Shown piece by piece: positions 5,570-11,956 of a stretch of DNA of 12,282 nucleotides. Origin of the DNA: an uncultured Bacilli bacterium (GTDB lineage Bacteria; Bacillota_I; Bacilli_A; RF39; UBA660). The position numbers and the translations under genes are program-made. How positions within the stretch are numbered: the stretch's first letter is position 1; each line of letters begins with the position of its first letter. Location: the NCBI GenBank assembly GCA_948750805.1, contig CAPZYV010000016.1, forward strand, positions 1 to 12,282. The letters are read 5' to 3'. The notes under the pieces were generated by a model. The model was not told where the DNA came from. It searched no databases and was given only the letters and a program-made list of their open reading frames with translations.

Positions 5570-6847
5570 TTATTTTATTATTTCTTTACCACCCATATAA
5601 GGTCTTAACACTTCAGGAATATTAACACTTCCATCTTCATTAACATTATTTTCAATTAAAGCAATAAGAGCTCTTGTTGATGCGAGTACTGTATTATTTA
5701 ATGTGTGAGGGTAATAGGTTCCGTTTTCCCCTTTTACTCTAATACCTAATCTTCTAGCTTGGGCATCACCTAAAGTAGAACAAGAACCAACTTCAAAATA
5801 TTTTTGCTGTCTAGGGCTCCATGCTTCTACATCACAAGATTTGACCTTAAGGTCAGCTAGGTCACCACTGCAACACTCAAGAGTTCTAACAGGAATATTT
5901 AAGTTTCTAAATATTTCTACTGTATATTGCCACATTTTATTATACCAGTTCATTGATTCTTCTGGTTCACATATAACAATCATTTCTTGTTTTTCAAATT
6001 GATGAACACGGTAAATTCCTCGTTCTTCAATACCATGCGCTCCTACTTCTTTTCTAAAGCATGGACTATATGAAGTCATAGTAATAGGAAGCTCAGCTTT
6101 TTTTAGTAATTCTCCTTTAAATTTGCCAATCATTGAATGTTCACTTGTCCCAATTAAGAATAAGTCTTCCCCTTCAATTTTATACATCATGGCATCCATT
6201 TCGGCAAAACTCATAACTCCTGTTACAACATCACTTCTAATCATAAATGGAGGTATACAATAAATAAAGTTTTTATCAATCATGTAATCTCTTGCATAAC
6301 TAAGCATGGCACTAGAAAGTCTTGCAACATCACCCATCAAATAATAAAAACCATTGCCACTAGTACGACCTGCTGCATCCTTATCAAGACCATTTAGTTT
6401 AGTTATAATATCAGCGTGATATGGCACTTCAAAATCAGGTAATTTAGCCTCTCCAAATCGCTCTATTTCAACATTTTCTGAATCATCTTTACCAATTGGG
6501 ACAGAATCATCAATTATTTGCGGGATAACCATCATTTTTTCATGAATTTCTTTACTTAATTTTTCTTCTAATGCTTCTAGTTCTTCTATTTCTTTATTTA
6601 GGACAGCTACTTCCGCTTTTAAAGAATTAGCCTCATCTACTTTTTTATCGCGCATTAAAGCTCCAATTTCACTACTCAATTTATTTTTTTCATTTCTTTT
6701 ATTATCAGCACTCGCTTTTGCTTCCCGATAACTTTTATCCATTTCATAAATTTCATCTACAAGCGGTAATTTCTCATTTTGAAATTTCTTTTTAATATTT
6801 TCTTTTACTAAATCTTTATTTTCTCTAATTATTCTAATATCTATCAT
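5570..6847 (-). CDS. serS: Seryl-tRNA synthetase
   Basis: This 425-aa class II aminoacyl-tRNA synthetase charges tRNA-Ser with serine in the cytoplasm. The N-terminal long-helix coiled coil (about residues 30-108), which grips the long variable arm of tRNA-Ser, is followed by the catalytic domain. Motif 2 is FRKE at 264-267 with GIYRVHQFEKQE at 277-288, and motif 3 is TLNNTVLASTR at 382-392 with R392. The typical bacterial enzyme reads PTAEVP and TDFQARR...TLNGSGLAVGR at the equivalent places. This one reads GTSEHSM (233-239), GDAQARR (360-366) and TLNNTVLASTR, so it belongs to a less common SerRS subtype. Length is normal. It starts 16 bases after the 160-aa gene with AAGGA before the ATG, so both are read from the T-box leader and regulated by uncharged tRNA-Ser. 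Confidence 0.95.
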   Translation of the reverse strand: MIDIRIIRENKDLVKENIKKKFQNEKLPLVDEIYEMDKSYREAKASADNKRNEKNKLSSEIGALMRDKKVDEANSLKAEVAVLNKEIEELEALEEKLSKEIHEKMMVIPQIIDDSVPIGKDDSENVEIERFGEAKLPDFEVPYHADIITKLNGLDKDAAGRTSGNGFYYLMGDVARLSSAMLSYARDYMIDKNFIYCIPPFMIRSDVVTGVMSFAEMDAMMYKIEGEDLFLIGTSEHSMIGKFKGELLKKAELPITMTSYSPCFRKEVGAHGIEERGIYRVHQFEKQEMIVICEPEESMNWYNKMWQYTVEIFRNLNIPVRTLECCSGDLADLKVKSCDVEAWSPRQQKYFEVGSCSTLGDAQARRLGIRVKGENGTYYPHTLNNTVLASTRALIALIENNVNEDGSVNIPEVLRPYMGGKEIIK

Positions 6848-6863
6848 TATTTATTCCTTCTTT

Positions 6864-7346
6864 CTATACTCCTCTAGAGCCAAAACTATCTTTAGCGCTA
6901 GCAATATATTCTTCAATATTAAAATCAATATTACCAAGATAAGTATCTTGTCTTTCACTAAATTTTTCACAAACTAAATTATCATGTGGATAACTAGCAT
7001 ATATGCTTTCTAATGCAATAGTTTGTTCTACACTATATAAATTTTCAGGACAGTCGATTAATAAATCTGGAATTTTATTTTCATAATCAAATGAACCCTC
7101 AACTATATCTTCTAAATCCAAATTAAATATTATAATAACACCATTTAATGATAACATAGTATCAATATGGCCATGTAAACAAGAACTAACGAAATCAAGA
7201 CCTTTACATATATCATAAAATTTAGATGACTTTGTTAAATTTTCTCTCATATATTCAATATGCAGTTTATATTCTCCAATGGGAATCTTCTCAACTGTTC
7301 CGTCAGGATAAATGAAAATAAGAGCCATGTTCTTTAATTCTTCCAT
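6864..7346 (-). CDS. Unknown 160-aa protein, first gene of the T-box/serS operon
   Basis: I do not recognise this protein. It is soluble and acidic in its second half, with no signal peptide or membrane segment. It opens with a strand-turn-strand pattern (ALIFIYPDGTVEKIPIGEY), has a hydrophobic strand GVIIIFNLDLEDIV at about residues 69-82, and ends in SRGV. Cysteines occur at about 47, 56, 99 and 125 without a clear metal-binding pattern. The start is firm: a perfect AGGAGG (7357-7352) lies five bases before the ATG at 7346. That site directly abuts the T run of the T-box terminator, so translation depends on read-through of the riboswitch. serS follows after 16 bases. Its role may relate to serine or to tRNA-Ser charging, but this rests on position alone. 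Confidence 0.75.
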   Translation of the reverse strand: MEELKNMALIFIYPDGTVEKIPIGEYKLHIEYMRENLTKSSKFYDICKGLDFVSSCLHGHIDTMLSLNGVIIIFNLDLEDIVEGSFDYENKIPDLLIDCPENLYSVEQTIALESIYASYPHDNLVCEKFSERQDTYLGNIDFNIEEYIASAKDSFGSRGV

Positions 7347-7357
7347 ATCTACCTCCT

Positions 7358-7400
7358 AAAAAATAAAAACCACAAAACTTGCAAGGAGCAAATTCTGCGG
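7358..7400 (-). terminator. Regulatory terminator of the T-box leader
   Basis: CCGCAGAATTTGC (7400-7388) pairs with GCAAGTTTTGTGG (7382-7370) in a 13-bp stem including three G-U pairs, with the loop TCCTT, followed by TTTTTATTTTTT (7369-7358). The stem takes up the second half of the T-box sequence and the loop holds the antiterminator's 3' arm, so the two structures exclude each other. Confidence 0.92.
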
Positions 7401-7546
7401 TACCATCCTTTATATTACTTAAATCTCTTAACGCGAGTACACGGAAACTATTAATTTCACTAAAGAAGTAGATTCATATATTCTTTTTCATTCACTTCCA
7501 CCAACCGTGAATTCTCTATTACAAAAATTATATATTACTAATCTTC
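7358..7546 (-). promoter_or_regulatory. T-box riboswitch, candidate serine specifier UCU
   Basis: The leader RNA senses uncharged tRNA and allows read-through into the 160-aa gene and serS. Visible parts, reading down the minus strand: the base of Stem I GAAGA (TT) AGTA (7546-7536) pairing with TACTTCTTT near 7469-7461; AGAGA (7517-7513); the distal hairpin ATTCAC (7512-7507) and GTGAAT (7495-7490) enclosing the conserved GGTTGGTGGAA; the candidate specifier TCT (7472-7470) in the context GAATCTAC; and the T-box sequence AAGGATGGTACCGCAG (7410-7395). AAGGA (7410-7406) can pair with TCCTT (7387-7383) to form the antiterminator, which competes with the terminator that follows. A serine codon as specifier agrees with serS downstream. 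Confidence 0.92.
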
Positions 7547-7560
7547 TCATTCGTTTTACT

Positions 7561-7566
7561 ATTATA
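7561..7566 (-). promoter_or_regulatory. Candidate -10 box of the T-box leader
   Basis: A perfect TATAAT on the minus strand lies about 15 bases before the first base of T-box Stem I, which is the expected place. I see no convincing -35 element at 16-18 bases upstream. Confidence 0.4.
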
Positions 7567-7601
7567 ATATATCACAAAGTAATGTTTTATACAACCATAT
7601 T

Positions 7602-8150
7602 TTACTTTAAAATATATATTTCAGAATCTCTTAATCCTTTATATAATTGTGCTGCATCAAATACACTATAAGGTTGACTAACAAATGTATCTTTAAAATT
7701 AACATAAAATTTTACAAAATCAATAATATCATCTGTAGCAAAGTCTAATAATATTTTATTTAATTCAAAACCCTTATCAGTTTTAACAAAAAGACTTATA
7801 TCTCCAAGAGGACCTGTTGCCATATGATGTTCTGTACCATCACTACTTAACATATATAAAGTTACAAAATCACCATTATACTCTATTTTAATTGAATCAC
7901 CAAAGATTACAAAAAAATATATAAAATCACTAATTGATACCGTAGATAATTGAACTATTTTAGCTTCTAATTCATCAATTAAAATCTTTAAATAACTTGA
8001 TTCTGATATCATAAGTGTATTTCCACTAAATTTTAATTCATCATTATCAGGTACAGCAAAACAAGATAATTCTCCACTTTTATTTTCTTCATCAATTGCT
8101 ATTTTTAAATTTGAATTTAAAAATTCTAATTTATGAAATAAATCATCCAT
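7602..8150 (-). CDS. Unknown 182-aa soluble protein
   Basis: I do not recognise this protein. It has no signal peptide; most of it looks like alternating helices and strands with acidic character. A helix rich in hydrophobic residues (about 55-68) precedes SDFIYFFVIFGDSIKIEY at about 74-91, hydrophobic enough to be a buried strand pair but interrupted by charges, so not clearly a membrane segment. The C-terminus is DSEIYILK. It has its own sigma-A promoter with a 17-base spacer and GGGTGG shortly before the ATG at 8150. It stands alone between the suf operon and the T-box leader, and no terminator with a T run follows its stop, so some transcription may run into the T-box. Confidence 0.75.
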   Translation of the reverse strand: MDDLFHKLEFLNSNLKIAIDEENKSGELSCFAVPDNDELKFSGNTLMISESSYLKILIDELEAKIVQLSTVSISDFIYFFVIFGDSIKIEYNGDFVTLYMLSSDGTEHHMATGPLGDISLFVKTDKGFELNKILLDFATDDIIDFVKFYVNFKDTFVSQPYSVFDAAQLYKGLRDSEIYILK

Positions 8151-8172
8151 ACTACCACCCTTAATAGTTGTT

Positions 8173-8201
8173 ATTATATAAAATTCAAATTAAAATTGCA
8201 A
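8173..8201 (-). promoter_or_regulatory. Sigma-A promoter of the 182-aa gene
   Basis: TTGCAA (8201-8196), a 17-base spacer, and TATAAT (8178-8173) on the minus strand. This is one of the best promoters in the window. It starts just after the terminator of the suf operon. Confidence 0.75.
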
Positions 8202-8202
8202 T

Positions 8203-8238
8203 AAAAAAGTTACTTTAGACTATCTAAAATAACTTTTT
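8203..8238 (-). terminator. Long hairpin terminator of the suf operon, overlapping the sufU end
   Basis: A 16-bp stem with a single G-U pair, AAAAAGTTATTTTAGA (8238-8223) and TCTAAAGTAACTTTTT (8219-8204), with a 3-base loop and a T run. The stop codon TAA of sufU (8212-8210) lies inside the stem, and the upstream arm encodes residues near EKVILD. It marks the end of the operon directly after sufU. Confidence 0.88.
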
Positions 8239-8635
8239 CTAAGCCTCTAAAAGGTAAGGTTGCACATGTTTTTCTATTGCCTTGTTTATATATATCACTA
8301 TATACTATCCCTTCACCTACTAGCTCATCATCATATTCTTCTCCATTAGTCATGTGATAAAAGTTGTTAATATATTTAATAGCTTCTTCTTTTGTTTTAC
8401 CAATTAAATTATTAATCATAATACTAGTAGCAGATATAGATATAGCACATGCTTCACCATCAAAGACAATATCGTCTATTACATTCCCTTTAAATCTAAT
8501 ATAAATATCTAAATTATCAATGCAAGAAGCATTTTTAGTATTAGTTTTAATATAATTTAAATCTTCAGTTCTTTTTCTATTAGTGGGATGTAAATAATTT
8601 TCCATAATAATTTCTCTTTTTGTTACTTCATCCAT
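8210..8635 (-). CDS. sufU: Fe-S scaffold / sulfurtransferase SufU
   Basis: This 141-aa IscU-fold protein receives sulfur from SufS for Fe-S cluster assembly. The three zinc/sulfur-binding cysteines are C38, C63 (EACAIS) and C124 (RKTCATLP), with D40 completing the metal site; C38 is in SCID rather than the usual TCGD. The NFYHMTNGEEYDD segment (91-103) corresponds to the SufU-specific insertion that separates SufU from IscU, so this is the Gram-positive SufU. The N-terminal IIMENYLHPTN matches the family's VIMDHYKNPRN, which supports the start at 8635. The ATG comes directly after the sufS stop TAA without a gap. It is the last gene of the operon, and its end forms part of the terminator. Confidence 0.94.
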   Translation of the reverse strand: MDEVTKREIIMENYLHPTNRKRTEDLNYIKTNTKNASCIDNLDIYIRFKGNVIDDIVFDGEACAISISATSIMINNLIGKTKEEAIKYINNFYHMTNGEEYDDELVGEGIVYSDIYKQGNRKTCATLPFRGLEKVILDSLK

Positions 8636-9832
8636 TTAAATCATCTCTTTTACTATTTTATCATAATCACTTAATAATTCAACTAAACTATCTATTTCTT
8701 CATATGTATTATAAAAATATAGACTTACTCTTACAGTATTAGTTACACCAACACTAGATTTTAATATTTTAGCACAATGGTCTCCAGCTCTTACACATAT
8801 ATTATATTTATTAAGATAATAAGCTACATCTTGACTAAATATTTTATTAACATTAAATGCAACAATACCACTATCAGATTCAATATTAATAATATCTATA
8901 TATGGAATTCTAATTAATTTATCAATTAAATATTTTCGTAATTTATGCTCTTGTTCTCCTATTTTATCCATACCAATACTATTTAAATACTTTATAGCTT
9001 CGCCAAGACCAATAGCTCCCGCAATATTTTGAGTACCTGCTTCGAGTCTGGTTGGTAGAGGTTTTAAATTAATACTATCAGGATTGTCAAAAGATTCATT
9101 CATGCCACCACCTAAATAAGTAGGTTCTAAATGTTCTAATAATTCTTTTTTACCATATAAAATACCAATTCCAGTTGGTCCACACATCTTATGCCCTGAA
9201 AAAGCTAAAAAGTCTATATTTAAATCTTGGACATCAACTTTAATATGTGGAATCATTTGAGCACCATCAACAACTATAAAAATATTATTTTCATGAGCAA
9301 ATTTAGCTATTTCCTTAATAGGTCTTTTATCCCCAATGACATTAGTTACTCCAGCTAGACTTATGACTTTAGTTTTAGATGTTACAGCTTTTTTAACATT
9401 ATCTAATGTGACATAATAGTTTTCATCTAATGGTATATAATTTATGATAATTCCTAATTTTTGAGCTAATCTAAACCAAGGCATGACATTAGAAGCATGC
9501 TCACTGTTAGTAATTAATACTTCATCACCTGCTTCAAGTAAGTTACCAAAGAATCCACTAACTATCATATTTAGTCCCGCAGTAGCCCCACTTGTAAAAA
9601 CAACTTCTTCTAAAAACTCTGCATTTATAAAATTTTTAACTAATTCGCGAGCATTTTCATATTCTTGGTCTACTTTAAAAGATAAATCATAGTCGCCCCG
9701 ATGAGCATTAGCAGAATAATTAGAGTAATAATCATTCATTTTATCAATAACACATTTAGGTTTTAGACTAGTAGCACTATTATCTAAATATATTATCTCT
9801 TCTTTTAAAAGAGGAAAGTCTTCTCTATTCAT
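8636..9832 (-). CDS. sufS: Cysteine desulfurase SufS
   Basis: This 398-aa pyridoxal-phosphate enzyme of the class V aminotransferase fold converts cysteine to alanine and passes the sulfur to SufU. The PLP lysine is K215 in FSGHKMCGPTGIGILYG (211-227), and the persulfide-forming cysteine is C353 in RAGDHCAK (348-355). Also visible are the N-terminal YLDNSATSLKP (15-25), AHRG (43-46), TSGATAGLN (80-88), VVDGAQ (187-192) and RLEAGTQN (262-269), all family hallmarks. The typical SufS motif RAGHHCAQ reads RAGDHCAK here, a small change. Length is normal. The ATG overlaps the sufD stop in ATGAATAG (8 bases), and GGAGGTGA lies just before it. Confidence 0.95.
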   Translation of the reverse strand: MNREDFPLLKEEIIYLDNSATSLKPKCVIDKMNDYYSNYSANAHRGDYDLSFKVDQEYENARELVKNFINAEFLEEVVFTSGATAGLNMIVSGFFGNLLEAGDEVLITNSEHASNVMPWFRLAQKLGIIINYIPLDENYYVTLDNVKKAVTSKTKVISLAGVTNVIGDKRPIKEIAKFAHENNIFIVVDGAQMIPHIKVDVQDLNIDFLAFSGHKMCGPTGIGILYGKKELLEHLEPTYLGGGMNESFDNPDSINLKPLPTRLEAGTQNIAGAIGLGEAIKYLNSIGMDKIGEQEHKLRKYLIDKLIRIPYIDIINIESDSGIVAFNVNKIFSQDVAYYLNKYNICVRAGDHCAKILKSSVGVTNTVRVSLYFYNTYEEIDSLVELLSDYDKIVKEMI

Positions 9833-10496
9833 AGTTTATCACCTCCATTTTTATACGATTTTTTAAATCTTCATTTAGAATATTACATATAAAACTTTTC
9901 GTTAATAGTTCTTCAGATTTATTTTTACTTAAACCTCGAGTGTTTAAATAAAATAATTCATCTTTATTAAAAGAACCAATTGTAACTAAATGATTTGCTA
10001 TAACTTCATTAGTTTTAACATCCATATTTGGACTTATTTTTATCGTATCTTCACCTAATATTAAACCTTTAATATCTTCTAGTAAAATGTTATCAAAAGT
10101 ATTTTTTTCAATATTACCATCAATTACAAAATCTAAGTTACTATCTTTAGTTTTATTAATTATTCTAACCTTCGCCGTAGCTGAACACTTACTACCATTC
10201 ATATTAATAGTTAAATGAATTTTATTTTTACCATCATTTATTATAACCCAATTAAGATTTAATATAGAATCATCTATTAAATTAATTACTAAATTTAAAT
10301 TTTTATTTAAAATATTTACTTTATCAAGAAATACTTTACTATTACTTTTAATATTAATATTTAAATCATAGATATTATTATAATCATTTAAAGCTACATT
10401 ATCTGTAATATTTATAATGGTATTTTTTTGATAATTAAGTTCATAATTACCACTTTTTATATTATTTATATCCTCTACCAATAATAGTTTATTCAT
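9825..10496 (-). CDS. sufD: Short SufD-like scaffold protein (half length)
   Basis: With the ATG at 10496 this is 223 aa, about half of a normal SufD (about 430 aa). The C-terminal part is recognisable: SPNMDVKTNEVIANHLVTIG followed by KDELFYLNTRGLSKNKSEEL (about residues 155-195) corresponds to the SufB/SufD end (SHGATVG...QLFYLRSRGL). The His in ANH matches the SufD His at the cluster site; no equivalent of the SufB Cys is seen. Before this the protein is Asn/Ile-rich, with a repeating strand pattern as in the SufB/D beta-helix; the usual N-terminal helical domain is missing. Starts at 10511 (GTG) or 10505 (ATG) are possible in the same frame. The ATG at 10496 is preferred because it gives the same 8-base stop/start overlap (ATGAATAA) as sufD with sufS; its ribosome binding site (GTGGG) is weak. 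Confidence 0.82.
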   Translation of the reverse strand: MNKLLLVEDINNIKSGNYELNYQKNTIINITDNVALNDYNNIYDLNINIKSNSKVFLDKVNILNKNLNLVINLIDDSILNLNWVIINDGKNKIHLTINMNGSKCSATAKVRIINKTKDSNLDFVIDGNIEKNTFDNILLEDIKGLILGEDTIKISPNMDVKTNEVIANHLVTIGSFNKDELFYLNTRGLSKNKSEELLTKSFICNILNEDLKNRIKMEVINYE

Positions 10497-11241
10497 TTTT
10501 ATCATGCCCACTTAATTCATTTGACTCAAATCCATTATTTTCTACTAAATAAACTAGATTTTTATCACCACTTTTAACGATATGGCCATCTTTTAAAATA
10601 TGAACTTGATAATCATTAAAATACTTTAATATATCAGCATGATGAGTAACTATTAAAATAGATGGTTTATATAAATCATAATATTTTCTTAAAGAAGTCC
10701 CTACTGTTTTTAAGGCATCAACATCTAAACCAGAATCTATTTCGTCTAAAATTATAAATGAAGGCTTTAACATAAATAAATGTAATAATTCATTTTTCTT
10801 TTTTTCGCCACCACTCATATTAAAGTTTATATCACGATGAACAAAAGCTTTAGGTAAATCAATAATACTACAAACTTCATTTAATCTTTTATTAAATTTA
10901 AAAATATCAACCTTTTCATTAGTTGTCTCGCCAATTACATTACGAAGCATTTCCGAATTAGTAATACCTTCTACTTCTATAGGATTTTGACTTAATAAAA
11001 ATATTCCTGTTCTAGCAATATCAGTTGTAGTTAAATTAATTAAATTTTTATTATTATAAATAATTTCTCCCTTTGTTACTTCATAATCAGGATGGTGCAT
11101 TAACACCTTACATATTGTACTTTTGCCTATTCCATTAGGTCCCATTAAAACATGAATTTCACCATCATCTATATCTAAATTAAAATTACTTAAAATTGTC
11201 TTAGTTTCTGCTTTTACTGTTAAATCATCAATTTTTAACAT
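10489..11241 (-). CDS. sufC: Fe-S assembly ATPase SufC
   Basis: This 250-aa ABC-type ATPase drives the SufBCD scaffold in the cytoplasm. Walker A is GPNGIGKST (34-42), the Q-loop is Q85 (LSQNP), the signature is NMSGGEKKKNELLHL (141-155) with K rather than Q after the SGGE, Walker B is FIILDEIDSGLD (162-173), and the switch His is in VTHH (198-201). The combination PNGIGKST, SQNPIEVEGITN and LDEIDSGLDVDAL is specific to SufC rather than a transporter ATPase. Length is normal. GGTGA lies six bases before the ATG. It is the first gene of the operon, whose last bases overlap sufD. Confidence 0.95.
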   Translation of the reverse strand: MLKIDDLTVKAETKTILSNFNLDIDDGEIHVLMGPNGIGKSTICKVLMHHPDYEVTKGEIIYNNKNLINLTTTDIARTGIFLLSQNPIEVEGITNSEMLRNVIGETTNEKVDIFKFNKRLNEVCSIIDLPKAFVHRDINFNMSGGEKKKNELLHLFMLKPSFIILDEIDSGLDVDALKTVGTSLRKYYDLYKPSILIVTHHADILKYFNDYQVHILKDGHIVKSGDKNLVYLVENNGFESNELSGHDKNE

Positions 11242-11258
11242 AATAAATCACCAAAATT

Positions 11259-11287
11259 ATTATAACTTAAAAATGAAAAAGATTAAA
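11259..11287 (-). promoter_or_regulatory. Candidate sigma-A promoter of the suf operon
   Basis: A perfect TATAAT (11264-11259) on the minus strand lies about 18 bases before the sufC ATG. The sequence 17 bases upstream (TTTAAT, 11287-11282) is a poor -35. The site sits directly behind the terminator of the ABC transporter gene. Confidence 0.45.
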
Positions 11288-11302
11288 GTCCTAACTTCAA
11301 TC
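11271..11302 (-). terminator. Rho-independent terminator of the ABC transporter genes
   Basis: GATTGAAGT (11302-11294) pairs with ACTTTAATC (11289-11281) in a 9-bp stem with one G-U pair and the loop TAGG, followed by TTTTT. The stop codon TGA of the ATPase gene (11299-11297) is inside the stem. Confidence 0.78.
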
Positions 11303-11956
11303 TATTTTTCCTTTATTTATATTAATTATTATATCAGCATATTCGTCTATCTCATTACTATGACTAACTACAACTACACATTTACCTTCTTGAGACAGTT
11401 TTTTTAATTCCATAAAGACCATTTTTTCATTATCTTCGTCTAAATTACCAGTTGGTTCATCAGCAAGAATTATTTTAGGGTTATTAGCAAGAGCTCTTGC
11501 CATTGCTACCCGTTGTTGTTCTCCACCTGATAATTCATGAGGATAATGATTTAATCTCTCTTTAATTCCTAATTTAGCAAGAAGATTTTTAGCAATTTTT
11601 TCTCTATCTTCTCTTTTTATCTCTTTATTAATTAACATCGGAAGAATAACATTTTCTATAGCAGTTAAATGCTCATCTAAATTAAAATCTTGATATACAA
11701 AACCAATATGTTTCATCCTAAGGTATGCTAGTTCATCGCTCGTTAATTTAGAAATATCTTCATTAGCAATAATATATTTACCACTTGTTGGTTTATCAAG
11801 TAACCCCATTATTCTAATTAAAGTAGATTTGCCACTTCCAGAGTGCCCTTTTATAGCATAAAATTTATTATCTAAAAATTCATAATTTATATCTTTTAAA
11901 GCTTCTATTTCTCTATTTTTAGTGTTATATTTTTTATATAAATTTTCTAATTTCAT
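11297..11956 (-). CDS. ABC transporter ATP-binding protein, MacB/LolD/BceA type
   Basis: This 219-aa ATPase subunit on the cytoplasmic face drives an FtsX-like permease. Walker A is GHSGSGKST (37-45), the Q-loop is Q89 ([17 protein letters not shown], the pattern of the MacB/LolD subfamily), the signature is [15 protein letters not shown] (142-156), Walker B is [12 protein letters not shown] (162-173) and the switch His is H199. In Gram-positive bacteria this subfamily acts in antimicrobial peptide resistance, lantibiotic immunity or cell-wall signalling; the substrate cannot be read from the ATPase. AAAGG lies eight bases before the ATG. It overlaps the permease gene by four bases (ATGA), so the two are coupled. 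It is the last gene of its transcript. Confidence 0.95.
   Translation of the reverse strand: MKLENLYKKYNTKNREIEALKDINYEFLDNKFYAIKGHSGSGKSTLIRIMGLLDKPTSGKYIIANEDISKLTSDELAYLRMKHIGFVYQDFNLDEHLTAIENVILPMLINKEIKREDREKIAKNLLAKLGIKERLNHYPHELSGGEQQRVAMARALANNPKIILADEPTGNLDEDNEKMVFMELKKLSQEGKCVVVVSHSNEIDEYADIIININKGKID

Noticed and set aside
7576..7608. A 7-base inverted repeat (AAAGTAA / TTACTTT) after the 182-aa gene as a terminator
   Set aside because: The loop is about 19 bases long and no T run follows, so it does not look like a Rho-independent terminator.
10497..10511. The GTG at 10511 or ATG at 10505 as the sufD start
   Set aside because: Neither has a well-placed ribosome binding site; the ATG at 10496 repeats the 8-base stop/start overlap seen between sufD and sufS. 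Not fully excluded.
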